Below, piece by piece: positions 46,480 through 55,512 of a stretch of 64,000 nt of DNA (positions are counted from its first letter, which is position 1; every line of letters begins with the position of its first letter). The DNA is from Microbacterium pumilum (GTDB taxonomy: Bacteria > Actinomycetota > Actinomycetes > Actinomycetales > Microbacteriaceae), in contig NZ_BAAAOH010000001.1 in the NCBI RefSeq assembly GCF_039530225.1, forward strand, positions 3,224,001 to 3,288,000. The letters are read 5' to 3'. Made by a program: the position numbers and the translations under genes. The notes under the pieces were generated by a model that had not been told where the DNA came from, ran no database searches, and saw only the letters and a list, made by a program, of their open reading frames with translations.

Positions 46480-48048
46480 TCACGTCGACTCGGCGAACTC
46501 CATCAGCCGCCCGCCGCGTCGTTCGAAGACGGCCGATCCGATGGCGATGCCGACCATGAGGACGAAGACACCCGTCGCGAGCCCGCCCCACAGCGCGAGC
46601 GTCGCGGCTTCGATGTCTTCGGTGACCGCGATCCATGCCCACCAGAGTGCGGGCGCGCTCAGGACGATCGTGCCGATCATCACCGTGCCCTGTGCGACGG
46701 CGCTGGCCGCGCCGGCGCGCTGCGGCTGCTGGAACGGGCTCTCACCCGGCCGTGACACGGCGTACGGCGATACCACCGACGCGATGCTCGAGAGTCCGAG
46801 GCCGCACAGGAAGAGCGAGAGGCAGACGCCGGCCAGTGCAGGAAGGAGTGCCCAGCGGCCATACAGGAGGATCGCGAAGGGAACGGCGACAGCCAGCATC
46901 GGCACGCCGATGAGGAGCACCGGGACGAGACGGCCGATGCGGTCCGACCAGCCCCTCACCCCGCTCGCGACGTGCATCCACAGCGCCGTGGAGTCGTACG
47001 CGACGTCGTTGTGCGGGAGCCATCCGAGGAACAGCGCGGCGAAGGGCACGGGGACAAGGGCCACGATCTCGGGCGGCACTCCCGCGATCAGCAGTGGGAC
47101 TGCCGTGATGACCGCGGCGACCGGGATCACCAGCACGTTGACGATGTAGCGGCGATCACGGAACCAGTACATGAGGCTGCGGGCCGATATCGCCCCGCCG
47201 GGCGTTCCCGGTGCGACCGCGAACCAGCCGAGACCGCCCCGCTCCCGCGTGGCGGTGGGTCGCTCGGTCGTCGTGAGGATCAGTCGGACGAGCCCCGCCC
47301 ACGCCAGCGCGAGCAGACCGACAGTCGCCACCGCGATGAGCAGCGCAAGCCCGGCGCTGTCGTCGCCTTGGGCAACCAGACCCCCGAAGGCCCACGCGGC
47401 TCCCAGGGGCGTCACGGCGAGCGCAGACACGGCCTCGACGAGCTGGGTCGGCACGCTGCCGTGCCACTCGAGGGAGGCGAGGAACACCCCGACGGGGACG
47501 ACGACGACCAGGATCGCGAGGATGAAGAGACCCGACAGCTCGCGCGAGCGCCGCTCGCGGAGGAAGAGCGATGTCAGCGCCATGCACACGCGTGCGAGGA
47601 GGACGCAGGTCACCACTCCCAGCAGCGCGCCGAACGCCCCGGCGATCCATGGAGCGCCCTGGCCGGTCCAGACGATCCCCGTGCAGACCGCCAGGATGGC
47701 AAGGACCGCGGTCGGCACACTGATGAAGCCGGCCGCCGCCAGTGCCGCGGCCAGCTGCCCGCGCGGCAGTCCCAGGACGGCGAATCGTCGCGGGTCGAGC
47801 GGGTCGTGAGCCCCACCGATGAGCGGCGCGAGGCCGAACCCGAGGGTCACGGCCGAACCCGCGAGCACGGTCACGGTCAGCACGACGTCGGTCTGGGCAT
47901 CCTGCAGTGACAGGAGAGCCCAGCACGCCGCCGCGGTGCCGCCGGCGAGCAGCAGGAGTCCGAGCGCCATGCGGGTGGCGTGACCGCCATCGCCGCGCAG
48001 ACCACCGAGGAGAAGCGCGACCCTCAGTCGGAGAATGTGTGCAGCCAC
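46480..48048 (-). CDS. ABC transporter permease
   Basis: 522 residues with about 12 hydrophobic helices in two halves separated by a charged region (ERPTATRERGGLGW, ARSLMYWFRDRRYIVN). A GTG start with GGAAGG site lies 25 bp inside the end of the ATPase gene, so the pair is translationally coupled. Probably an exporter or a transporter of the ABC-2 type; substrate unknown. Confidence 0.82.
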   Translation of the reverse strand: MAAHILRLRVALLLGGLRGDGGHATRMALGLLLLAGGTAAACWALLSLQDAQTDVVLTVTVLAGSAVTLGFGLAPLIGGAHDPLDPRRFAVLGLPRGQLAAALAAAGFISVPTAVLAILAVCTGIVWTGQGAPWIAGAFGALLGVVTCVLLARVCMALTSLFLRERRSRELSGLFILAILVVVVPVGVFLASLEWHGSVPTQLVEAVSALAVTPLGAAWAFGGLVAQGDDSAGLALLIAVATVGLLALAWAGLVRLILTTTERPTATRERGGLGWFAVAPGTPGGAISARSLMYWFRDRRYIVNVLVIPVAAVITAVPLLIAGVPPEIVALVPVPFAALFLGWLPHNDVAYDSTALWMHVASGVRGWSDRIGRLVPVLLIGVPMLAVAVPFAILLYGRWALLPALAGVCLSLFLCGLGLSSIASVVSPYAVSRPGESPFQQPQRAGAASAVAQGTVMIGTIVLSAPALWWAWIAVTEDIEAATLALWGGLATGVFVLMVGIAIGSAVFERRGGRLMEFAEST

Positions 48049-49544
48049 TCCAGGCCTTCCACGTCGCTCAGGCCGCCGGCAAGCTCGATGAAACGCTGTT
48101 CGAGCGTCAGCTCGCCCCGCACCTCGTCGACGGTGCCCTCGGCGAGCACCTGACCGGCGACGATCACGGCAACGCGTGAGCACACGCGCTCGACCAGCTC
48201 CATGCCGTGGCTCGAGAGGATGACGGTGCCACCGTGCGCCACATACGTCGAGAGGATGTCGAGGATGATGGCGCTCGACACCGGATCGACGGCCTCGAAC
48301 GGCTCATCGAGCACGAGCAGCCGCGGTGAGTGGATCATGGCACCCGCCAGCATCACCTTCTTGGTCATGCCGGCGGAGTAGTCCGACACGACACGGCCGA
48401 GCGCGTCCGTGAGGTCGAACGCGCGGGCGAGATCCGCGGTGCGCTGCTCGACCACCGCGGGTGACAGTCCGCGCAGCACGCCGTAATAGTAGAGCAGTTG
48501 GCGGCCGGTGAGCCGGTCGAAGGTGCGGAGCCGGTCGGGAAGCACACCCATCATCCGCTTCGCAGCGAGGGGTCGGGATGCCGCATCCACTCCGCCGACA
48601 CTGATGGTTCCGCGATCGGGCCGCAGGAGACCGGCGATCATCGACAGCGTGGTCGTCTTGCCTGCGCCGTTGGGCCCCACGAGACCGTAGAACGTGCCCG
48701 CCGGAACGGTGAGGTCGATGCCCTCGACGGCACGCGCATCGCCGAAGCTCTTCGTCACGCCTCGGATCACGAGAGCGTCGGCGGCGGTGAGCGGCGCCGT
48801 CAGCACCTCGGGATCGTCGAGCAGCGTGGACGCGAGTGCCTCCGCCCCTGGCGTCTCGGAGTCGTGGCCGGTCTCCGGGGCGGGTTCGGGGTCGGCTTCC
48901 GAGGCGGGTTCGGGGTCGGCCGTCTCGGGGGTCTCGGTGACGAGTGCGGCAACGGGCTCCGCGGGCCGATCGACGGGCTCCTGGTAAACCTCAGCGGCGA
49001 CCTGGGGCTCAGGTTCCGGCTCAGGTTCCGGCTCAGGTTCCGGCTCGGGTTCGACGTCTGTCACGACGTCCTGCTGCCCGTCTGCCGTCGTCTCCAGGTC
49101 CTGGACCGACTCCGGCTCAGCCGCTCTGGGCGCAGCGTCCACGGCCACAGCCTCGACCGGCCCAGCTTCGATCGGCACAGCTTCGATCGGCACGGCTTCG
49201 ATCGGCACAGCTTCTATCGGCCCAGCCTCGACCGTCGCGGGGTCGACGGTGTCGGTCGACTCCGGGTCGGCCGTAGGAAGCGGCGGCCTCGGCGGCACCA
49301 CGATGCCTGCCGCCGCGAGATCAGCGGGAACCGGCGGTCGGGGCGGAGGCGGAGGGGGCGGACTCTTCACCACTCGGGGGCGAGCAACCTTCGGACGTTT
49401 CGGCCTGGGGGGCCGCGTCCGGTTCGCAGCGGGCGGAGCCGCGCCGTCGCCGCCCGTGGGAAGCGGGACAACCTTCGCGGTCTCACGACGTTCGTCCGGT
49501 TGGTCCGGTTCGGCGTCGTGGGGCACCGGCAGGAAAGCTGTCAC
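48024..49544 (-). CDS. ABC transporter ATP-binding protein with 250-residue N-terminal extension
   Basis: 506 residues. The ABC domain occupies about 257-490: Walker A VGPNGAGKTTT (289-299), a divergent signature YSAGMTKKVMLAG, Walker B LLVLDEPFEAVD and H-loop SSHGMEL. Residues 1-250 are disordered: Pro-rich (PPPPPPPRPPVP), five VPIEA-type repeats (about 106-132), an EPEPEPEP run (about 165-180) and Glu/Ala-rich linkers. Family members are normally about 250-310 residues, so the head is an addition. TACCTT ends 6 nt before the GTG (leaderless). Works with the next permease. Confidence 0.85.
   Translation of the reverse strand: MTAFLPVPHDAEPDQPDERRETAKVVPLPTGGDGAAPPAANRTRPPRPKRPKVARPRVVKSPPPPPPPRPPVPADLAAAGIVVPPRPPLPTADPESTDTVDPATVEAGPIEAVPIEAVPIEAVPIEAGPVEAVAVDAAPRAAEPESVQDLETTADGQQDVVTDVEPEPEPEPEPEPEPEPQVAAEVYQEPVDRPAEPVAALVTETPETADPEPASEADPEPAPETGHDSETPGAEALASTLLDDPEVLTAPLTAADALVIRGVTKSFGDARAVEGIDLTVPAGTFYGLVGPNGAGKTTTLSMIAGLLRPDRGTISVGGVDAASRPLAAKRMMGVLPDRLRTFDRLTGRQLLYYYGVLRGLSPAVVEQRTADLARAFDLTDALGRVVSDYSAGMTKKVMLAGAMIHSPRLLVLDEPFEAVDPVSSAIILDILSTYVAHGGTVILSSHGMELVERVCSRVAVIVAGQVLAEGTVDEVRGELTLEQRFIELAGGLSDVEGLEWLHTFSD
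49006..49065. repeat. Five tandem 12-bp repeats in the ABC ATPase gene
   Basis: Unit GGCTCAGGTTCC (plus strand), five copies, the last diverged; on the coding strand it gives the Glu-Pro run. In-frame variation would change the length of the run only. Confidence 0.85.
49150..49239. repeat. Six tandem 15-bp repeats in the ABC ATPase gene
   Basis: Unit GCTTCGATCGGCACA (plus strand), six copies with up to four changes, encoding the Val/Gly-Pro-Ile-Glu-Ala repeats of the N-terminal region. Confidence 0.85.
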
Positions 49545-49689
49545 CGATCCAAGGTATCAAGCGGGTTGCTCACCGCGGCACCACGCGAGCGAGCATTCAT
49601 GAGGAAACCGTAATGTCACAAACGGACAACGGGGGCCATGCATTATGCACGTTCCCAGGTCACCCCGCTACCATGAACCTGGCACGAGG

Positions 49690-49724
49690 GTGTGTCGCGT
49701 CGATGAATCGATGGTGAAACACAC
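49690..49724 (+). promoter_or_regulatory. Hairpin in the leader of the nucleotidyltransferase gene
   Basis: GTGTGT (49690) can pair with ACACAC (49719) and TCGAT (49700) with ATCGA (49707), ending 6 bp before the AGGAG site. It may influence translation of the TTG-started gene at 49741. Confidence 0.4.
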
Positions 49725-49740
49725 ACTCTAGGAGCAGACT

Positions 49741-50433
49741 TTGACACTTCAGACCGTAATCCTCGCGGCCGGCATGGGCTCGCGACTCGGCCGGAGCCTG
49801 CCGAAGCCGCTCACGGAACTGAGTGACGGCCGCACGATCATGCGGCAGCAGCATGACAACATCCGCGCAGCGTTCGGCGAAAGCGCGAAGATCACGACGG
49901 TCGTCGGCTACCGCGCAGAGGCGATCGTCGAGGCCTTCCCGGATGTCGACTACGTCTACAACGATCGTTACGACCAGACCAACACGTCCAAGAGCCTGCT
50001 GCGAGCCCTCACGACCACGGGACGCGGTGGCGTTCTCTGGATGAATGGCGATGTCGTCTTCGATCCTCGCATCCTCGGTCGCGCGATCGAACTCATCGAC
50101 CGCGACCAGTCGTTCGTGACCGTGAACACCTCCAAGGTGAGCGACGAAGAAGTCAAGTACACCGTCACGCCCGAGGGCTTCATCAGCGAACTCTCCAAGA
50201 CCGTCAAGCGCGGCATCGGCGAAGCCGTGGGCATCAACTACGTTTCGAGCCGAGACAAGAAGGCGTTCGTCCGCCAGTTGACGCGCGTCGACGACCAGGA
50301 CTACTTCGAGCGCGGTCTAGAACTTGCGATCATCGACGACGGACTGCTGCTCGAACCGCTCGACATCTCGGACCTCTACGCTGTCGAGGTCGACTTCGCC
50401 GAGGATCTCGAGCGCGCCAACCTCTTCGTCTGA
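49741..50433 (+). CDS. Nucleotidyltransferase (LicC/phosphocholine cytidylyltransferase-like)
   Basis: 230 residues from a TTG with an AGGAG site. N-terminal LAAGMGSRLGRSLPKPLTEL is the NTP-binding signature of sugar/choline-phosphate nucleotidyltransferases; further landmarks are WMNGDVVFDPRIL with the metal Asp and EVDFAEDLERAN at the end. It likely activates a phosphorylated building block with CTP or another NTP for a cell-surface polymer, fitting the glycerophosphotransferase-type genes at 57-62 kb. Substrate unproven. Confidence 0.8.
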   Translation: MTLQTVILAAGMGSRLGRSLPKPLTELSDGRTIMRQQHDNIRAAFGESAKITTVVGYRAEAIVEAFPDVDYVYNDRYDQTNTSKSLLRALTTTGRGGVLWMNGDVVFDPRILGRAIELIDRDQSFVTVNTSKVSDEEVKYTVTPEGFISELSKTVKRGIGEAVGINYVSSRDKKAFVRQLTRVDDQDYFERGLELAIIDDGLLLEPLDISDLYAVEVDFAEDLERANLFV

Positions 50434-50484
50434 TCGCTGTCAACCCTCCGCGTTCTTCGATGATGGACGCCTATGATCGGCCTG

Positions 50485-51456
50485 ATGGCCGACAAGGTGC
50501 ACCGCATCCACTCACTGCCCGAAGAATCGCCGTGGCAGGGCGGACTTCCGCCGTCCGGGTCCGACGAGCACCCTCGCACGGTCCGCACGCTCGACCGCGT
50601 GCTCGCAGTTCAGCGCCCCATCGTCCTCGCACATCTGCGCAGCATCCGGCTCCGTCATCTCGACGCGACGCCTGACGAGATCGTCCGCATCCTCGAGCGG
50701 CGATACCTCGCGGCCGTCACCACCGGCGGAGCGGCCGTCGGCGCGACCGCGGTGGTGCCCGGCATAGGCACCGGCGTCACCCTCGCGCTGAGCGGAGTCG
50801 AGACCGTCGCGTTCCTCGAGGCGACCGCGCTCTTCGCCCAATCGGTCGCCGAGGTTCACGGCATCCAGGTCGCGGACCCGGACCGCGCCCGGGCGCTGGT
50901 GCTGACGCTCATGATGGGCAAGGAGGCGATCGATCTGGTCGCCCAGCTCGCGGGTCAGGCGGCCGGACGCGGGCCCACGCGCGACCGCTACTGGGGCGAG
51001 CTGGTCACGAAGACCATCCCCCGCGCAGCCGTCGGCCCGTTGGTCGATCGCCTGAAGACCACGTTCATCCACCAGTTCGCCGCTCGCGGCGGTGCCTCGT
51101 GGATCGGGAAGGCGCTGCCGTTCGGCATCGGCGCCGTGATCGGCGGAGCCGGGAACAACATCCTCGGTCGCCGGGTGCTGGTCAACTCGCGCCGCGCCTT
51201 CGGCTCACCGCCCGCCCTGCTGCCTCCCGACCTCGAGCCCCGCCCGGGTGCAGCACGCCTCGAGCACACCGCGAGTCGCGGCCTGAGACGGGCCGGCGGA
51301 GCACTCGTCGGCGGCGTCTCGCGAGGCGCTGCCGCTGTCGGAACCGGCGCTCGACGGATCACGGTCCGGCGACGTGAGATCGAATCCGACGATCGCACCG
51401 GTGGCAACGGCAAGAAGCGCACCCCCATCGAGCCGGACGACCTCGGCGACGACTGA
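50485..51456 (+). CDS. EcsC-like hypothetical protein
   Basis: 323 residues. Centre (about 85-130) is a Gly/Ala-rich hydrophobic block, TTGGAAVGATAVVPGIGTG, then VETVAFLEATALFAQSVAEVHG, resembling EcsC-family proteins; a second such block lies near 215-235 (LPFGIGAVIGGAGNN). Basic C-terminus. TATGAT ends 7 nt before the chosen ATG; an ATG at 50473 is less likely. It opens the group with subtilase and hydrolase. Role unknown. Confidence 0.65.
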   Translation: MADKVHRIHSLPEESPWQGGLPPSGSDEHPRTVRTLDRVLAVQRPIVLAHLRSIRLRHLDATPDEIVRILERRYLAAVTTGGAAVGATAVVPGIGTGVTLALSGVETVAFLEATALFAQSVAEVHGIQVADPDRARALVLTLMMGKEAIDLVAQLAGQAAGRGPTRDRYWGELVTKTIPRAAVGPLVDRLKTTFIHQFAARGGASWIGKALPFGIGAVIGGAGNNILGRRVLVNSRRAFGSPPALLPPDLEPRPGAARLEHTASRGLRRAGGALVGGVSRGAAAVGTGARRITVRRREIESDDRTGGNGKKRTPIEPDDLGDD

Positions 51457-51563
51457 GCGACGTTCGCCGCCGCGCGGTATCAGCGCGATGCCCGCGCGCT
51501 CCTCCCTCTATGACGGCACCCGCCGTCGGCGGTACTCTCACCGCGGAGAGAAAGCAGGAGCCA

Positions 51564-53225
51564 ATGGCGTCTTCCGAGGACCGTCCGCACCTTCCGCGGG
51601 AGTACCGCCCCATCGATCCCGAGCCCGAGCTCGACCCCGACGCTCCGAAACCTCGACCGCAGGGCGAGAAGCGCGTTCCGGATGACGCTCCTTCCACCGC
51701 CCCGGGCACCGCCCGCCCGGCCTTCGCCCTTCCCGACATGCCGAGCACCGTCTCACTCGTCACCGACTCTGTCATCACGCGACCGCTCGCGGAGCGGATG
51801 GCCTCCGCCGCCGCGAACAAGGAGACCATCGGAATCGTCATCGAACCCCGCACCGACAGCGGCATCCCGCTCGCCGATGCCGTCGGCGAACTCGTCGCCC
51901 TGATCCGCATCGTCGCGAGCAATCCGGATGTCGCTGCCTGGCACACCGAGACGTACGTCATGGCCGCCCTGACGGGCGAACAGATCCTTCAGCTCGTGCA
52001 GCTCGACGCCGGCAAGGGCTCGCGCCCGACGGGCGGGCGCCAGGAGTCCCAGACCGCCCCCCGCAGTCTCATCAACCGCATCTGGCCGAACTTCGAAGTC
52101 ACGGCGACGATCCATCGCACGGTCGTGACCACCAAGTCGGACGCCGCGGTCCGATCGTTCGACGCGACGGGCGACGGCATCGTCTGGGCGGTCCTCGACA
52201 CCGGCATCGAGGCGGGCCACGCCCACTTCGCCACCTACCGCACACTCGACCTGGCCGACGCCCTGACCCCGAAATCCTTCGTCGCAGGGACCACGCACGC
52301 CGATGCGCTTCGCGATCCCAACGGCCACGGAACCCATGTGGCCGGCATCATCGCGGGCGGCCAGACCACCAGGCCACGGGGGAAGAAGATCGGCGCTGCA
52401 AGCTGGTATCGCACGGCCGAGGGTGAGACCGGTGTCGAGCGCATCAGCCTCGAGCGGATCAGCGGTATGGCACCTGAGACCAAGATCCTCCCCATCAAAG
52501 TCCTTCGCGACGATCGAACGGGCGACCTCGCATCGCTTCTCGCGGGGCTCGAGTACATCCAGGAGCTCAACCGCTGGGGCCGCGAACTCAAAGTCCACGG
52601 GGTCAACCTGTCGCTCGGCTACCCGTTCGACCCCTCCTGGTTCGCCACCGGCCTCTCCCCCGTATGTCGCGAGGTCGATCGGCTGGTCGCCAACGGCGTC
52701 TGCGTCGTGGTGTCTGCCGGCAACACCGGCTACGGCGCGGCGCGAGACACCGCGGGACGCGAGATGCGCCTCGGGTTCGGCATGACGATCAACGACCCCG
52801 GCAACGCAGCGCGAGCGATCACCGTGGGATCGACATCCATCAAGCCGTACTCCACGGGCGTGTCGTACTTCTCATCCAAAGGCCCGACCGGCGACGGGCG
52901 GATGAAGCCGGATCTCGTCGCGCCCGGTGAACGGGTGGTGAGTGCGGGCGCGGGAGAACTGCTCGAGAAGGCGCGTGCGAACGTGAGACTCAAGGCGGGC
53001 GAGAAGGCATCCGACATCACGTATGTCGAAGACTCGGGCACGTCGATGGCTGCGCCCCATGTGTCGGGCGTCGCCGCCTCGTTCCTGTCTGTGCATCGGG
53101 AGTTCATCGGCAAGCCCGACGAGGTCAAGCGCATCCTCATGGACACCGCGAGCGACCTCGGCCGCGAACGGGCCTACCAGGGCCGCGGACTGGTCGACGC
53201 CATGCGGGCGATTCAGAGTGTGTGA
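51564..53225 (+). CDS. Intracellular S8 subtilisin-like peptidase
   Basis: 553 residues without signal peptide. An acidic/Pro-rich head (about 1-60), a prodomain-like segment (about 60-190), then the peptidase domain with Asp212 (VLDTGIEAGHAHF), His255 (NGHGTHVAG) and Ser494 (GTSMAAPHVSG); oxyanion Asn in SAGNTGYGA. Insertions between Asp and His, and a 40-residue insert before Ser. AGGAG site. Followed after 31 bp by the hydrolase, so co-transcribed. Possible target: an intracellular protein activated or removed upon a signal. Confidence 0.88.
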   Translation: MASSEDRPHLPREYRPIDPEPELDPDAPKPRPQGEKRVPDDAPSTAPGTARPAFALPDMPSTVSLVTDSVITRPLAERMASAAANKETIGIVIEPRTDSGIPLADAVGELVALIRIVASNPDVAAWHTETYVMAALTGEQILQLVQLDAGKGSRPTGGRQESQTAPRSLINRIWPNFEVTATIHRTVVTTKSDAAVRSFDATGDGIVWAVLDTGIEAGHAHFATYRTLDLADALTPKSFVAGTTHADALRDPNGHGTHVAGIIAGGQTTRPRGKKIGAASWYRTAEGETGVERISLERISGMAPETKILPIKVLRDDRTGDLASLLAGLEYIQELNRWGRELKVHGVNLSLGYPFDPSWFATGLSPVCREVDRLVANGVCVVVSAGNTGYGAARDTAGREMRLGFGMTINDPGNAARAITVGSTSIKPYSTGVSYFSSKGPTGDGRMKPDLVAPGERVVSAGAGELLEKARANVRLKAGEKASDITYVEDSGTSMAAPHVSGVAASFLSVHREFIGKPDEVKRILMDTASDLGRERAYQGRGLVDAMRAIQSV

Positions 53226-53256
53226 CGGCCGCTGAGGTCGAGAGAGTGGGAGAGCC

Positions 53257-54537
53257 ATGAAACTGCCGTATGCCGATGTCGAGTTCGACAAGAAGGGCGC
53301 GACCGTCGACCCGGCACAGGTCGAGGCCGTGGATGACCTGCTGACGCAGAAGCATCCGACCGACGTGCTGGTCGTCACGCACGGGTGGAACAACACGGAG
53401 GGCCAGGCGCGCGCGCTGTACGAGCGACTCGTGGACTCCATCGTCGCCGTCCGCCCGCGCGTGTCGGGCGCGAGCAAACGGACCTTTGTCGTCGTCGGCG
53501 TTCTCTGGCCATCGATCCAGTGGGCGCCAGACGAGGAGTCCGGCGCCGGCGCAGGCCTCGGCGATGAGCGTGCGGCGCTCGAAGCCGATATCGCGGAGCG
53601 AATAGAGAATCCCACCACGCGCAAAAAGCTTCTGGCGCTGGTTCCGCGCCTCGAGACGTCGTCCGAGGCTCAGGAGGAGTTCCTCGCCCTGCTGCGCAAG
53701 ACGCTGCCGCGATCGTCCAAGGGCGAGGACGACGCGGCTTTCACGGCGTTGAAGAAGGCGTCTGCGCAAGAGGTGCTGGATGCCGCACGAACGAGTGGGC
53801 AGACGGATGACGCAGCCCCCGCCCTCGGCGGCGCAGCCGGCATCGATCCCGCGGGCCTCCCGCCACTTGCGGACGACATCGAGGGGGGTGGCGCAGGATT
53901 CTTCGACAGCATCGTCGACGCCGCACGCAACCTCGTCAACGTCACGACGTACTACACGATGAAGGAGCGTGCAGGAGTCGTCGGCAAGAAGGGCATCGCT
54001 CCCCTGCTGGATCACATCCACACCTCTGCCCCGGCTGCCCGCGTGCACCTGATCGGCCACTCCTTCGGCGGCCGAGCCGTCACGGCGGCGGCTCTCGCAG
54101 CCAAGGCGCCGATCTCATCCCTCTCGCTGCTCCAGGCGGCATACAGCCACTTCGGGCTCGCCGAGGACTGGGACGGCGCCGGCAGGAACGGACTGTTCAC
54201 CAAAGTGCCCGCGAAAGTCGATGGCCCGATCATCGTGACCTTCACGCGCAACGACAAGGCCGTCGGCCTCGCCTACCCGATCGCCTCACGCCTCGCCCAG
54301 CAGATCGGCGTGTCGCTCGGCGACGAGAACGATCCGTACGGCGGCATCGGCCGCAATGGTGCGCTGAAGACCCCGGGAGCCGTAGGAGCGAAGCTGCTGG
54401 ATGTCGGCGGCACCTACTCGTTCACCGGTCATGAGGTGTGGTCGCTCAACGGCGATGCCTTCATCACGGGTCACTCCGACATCACGGGTCGGCAAGTCGG
54501 GTACGCCGTCCTCTCGGCAGTGCTCGCCGCGCAATAA
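53257..54537 (+). CDS. Large alpha/beta hydrolase partnered with the subtilase
   Basis: 426 residues. First strand ends VVTHGWNNTEGQARALYERL (oxyanion region), and nucleophile Ser269 lies in LIGHSFGG. Between them sits a 170-residue insertion rich in Glu, Ala and Lys, probably helical (about 95-250), unusual for lipases. A later His in SFTGHEVWSLNGD or TGHSD could complete the triad. No signal peptide. GGGAGAG site. Likely lipase, phospholipase or protein-acting esterase; substrate unknown. Confidence 0.8.
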   Translation: MKLPYADVEFDKKGATVDPAQVEAVDDLLTQKHPTDVLVVTHGWNNTEGQARALYERLVDSIVAVRPRVSGASKRTFVVVGVLWPSIQWAPDEESGAGAGLGDERAALEADIAERIENPTTRKKLLALVPRLETSSEAQEEFLALLRKTLPRSSKGEDDAAFTALKKASAQEVLDAARTSGQTDDAAPALGGAAGIDPAGLPPLADDIEGGGAGFFDSIVDAARNLVNVTTYYTMKERAGVVGKKGIAPLLDHIHTSAPAARVHLIGHSFGGRAVTAAALAAKAPISSLSLLQAAYSHFGLAEDWDGAGRNGLFTKVPAKVDGPIIVTFTRNDKAVGLAYPIASRLAQQIGVSLGDENDPYGGIGRNGALKTPGAVGAKLLDVGGTYSFTGHEVWSLNGDAFITGHSDITGRQVGYAVLSAVLAAQ

Positions 54538-54583
54538 GCGTCACCTCGGCGCCGCCTGACCGGGGCGGTGGCACCATGGAGTG

Positions 54584-54808
54584 ATGGGACTCTTCACGCA
54601 GCAGCCGGAGCACAACGAGGAGTGGGCCGGACTCCCGTCCGAACCGCTCCGTCCCCTGAGCGACGCCGAGCGGCTGGCCGACGCCCCGCTCGTCGACGCG
54701 GCGGGACTCGGGCTGACCGGGCTCGGCATCGGAGGCGCAGGCGCAATCGAGGTCGCGGTGATCGAGGTCGCCGCGGAGCCGATCGAGGATCGTACGGCGG
54801 GCGACTGA
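54584..54808 (+). CDS. Small protein of the subtilase-hydrolase group
   Basis: 74 residues: polar head QQPEHNEEWAGLPSEPLRPL, then Leu/Ala/Gly-rich GLGLTGLGIGGAGAIEVAVIE, which could be a short hydrophobic helix. It follows the hydrolase by 46 bp and may be its partner or an independent small gene. I recognise no family. Confidence 0.55.
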   Translation: MGLFTQQPEHNEEWAGLPSEPLRPLSDAERLADAPLVDAAGLGLTGLGIGGAGAIEVAVIEVAAEPIEDRTAGD

Positions 54809-54828
54809 GCGGCGGCGAGGCCGCAGCG

Positions 54829-55464
54829 TCAGGTCCTCGATGGGCAGATGTCGATCTTGTGCCCGTCGGCATCCGCCAGCGTCCACCACTCCGGAGCGTG
54901 GGTGTCGTCTGCGATGACGCCGCCGGCGGCGAGCGCGGCCGCCACCCGCGCCTCAGCCGCATCGGGCGCCACGACGACGTCGATGTGCATCCGTCCACCC
55001 ATCGGCTTGTCGACGGGCTGCAGCCAGATGAGCGAGCCCCGGCCGTCTGGATCCACGAGCTCGATGTCGCTGATCGCCGTGTAACCCGTCGCCGCCCGCC
55101 AGAACGGCATGATCCGGCTCGCGTCGGGGGTGGCGACCGCGACCATGAGGTGCTCCCGCGGTACTGTCTCGGCCTCGAGTTCGAGCTCTCGAGCGGCCAC
55201 GGAGATCTGCTGCGCGAGCGCCACATCCTTTGTCGTCAGACCGCGCGCCGAGTGCGTGAACAGCCGCACCTGCACGCTCGCGTAGCGGATGTCGACGTCG
55301 GGGTGATGCCGGGCCGCATCGGCCAGCTCTGCGATCGAGGCGAAGAGGCGGGCGCCGGTGGCGAAGTCGCCGGTGCGGTACTCGATCGATGCTCCGTTCA
55401 CCCCCGCGCGCCAGCCCTCGACGCCCGACGCCGACGTGAACTCCTTGACGGTGATCGTCTCCAT
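54829..55464 (-). CDS. Pterin carbinolamine dehydratase-VOC fusion
   Basis: 211 residues. Residues about 1-95 carry the dehydratase core with the paired His and later Asp (ARHHPDVDIRY, then LFTHSARGLTTKDVALA), which dehydrates 4a-hydroxytetrahydropterin. Residues about 105-211 are a glyoxalase/VOC domain (HLMVAVATPDASRIMPFW, then MHIDVVVAPDAAEARV). The ATG at 55464 is chosen because the family starts there (METITVKEF). Fusion is known in actinobacteria; the joint function is unknown. Confidence 0.85.
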   Translation of the reverse strand: METITVKEFTSASGVEGWRAGVNGASIEYRTGDFATGARLFASIAELADAARHHPDVDIRYASVQVRLFTHSARGLTTKDVALAQQISVAARELELEAETVPREHLMVAVATPDASRIMPFWRAATGYTAISDIELVDPDGRGSLIWLQPVDKPMGGRMHIDVVVAPDAAEARVAAALAAGGVIADDTHAPEWWTLADADGHKIDICPSRT

Positions 55465-55500
55465 GCCTCGAGCGTGCCACGCTCGTCCGACACGGCTGGG

Positions 55501-55506
55501 TAGGCT
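55501..55506 (+). promoter_or_regulatory. -10 hexamer TAGGCT of the SCO4848-type gene
   Basis: TAGGCT is followed by 6 nt and the GTG at 55513. Confidence 0.6.
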
Positions 55507-55512
55507 CGATCG

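Noticed and set aside
49006..49239. Possible CRISPR array
   Set aside because: Units of 12 and 15 bp without spacers, in frame inside an ABC ATPase gene, are coding repeats.
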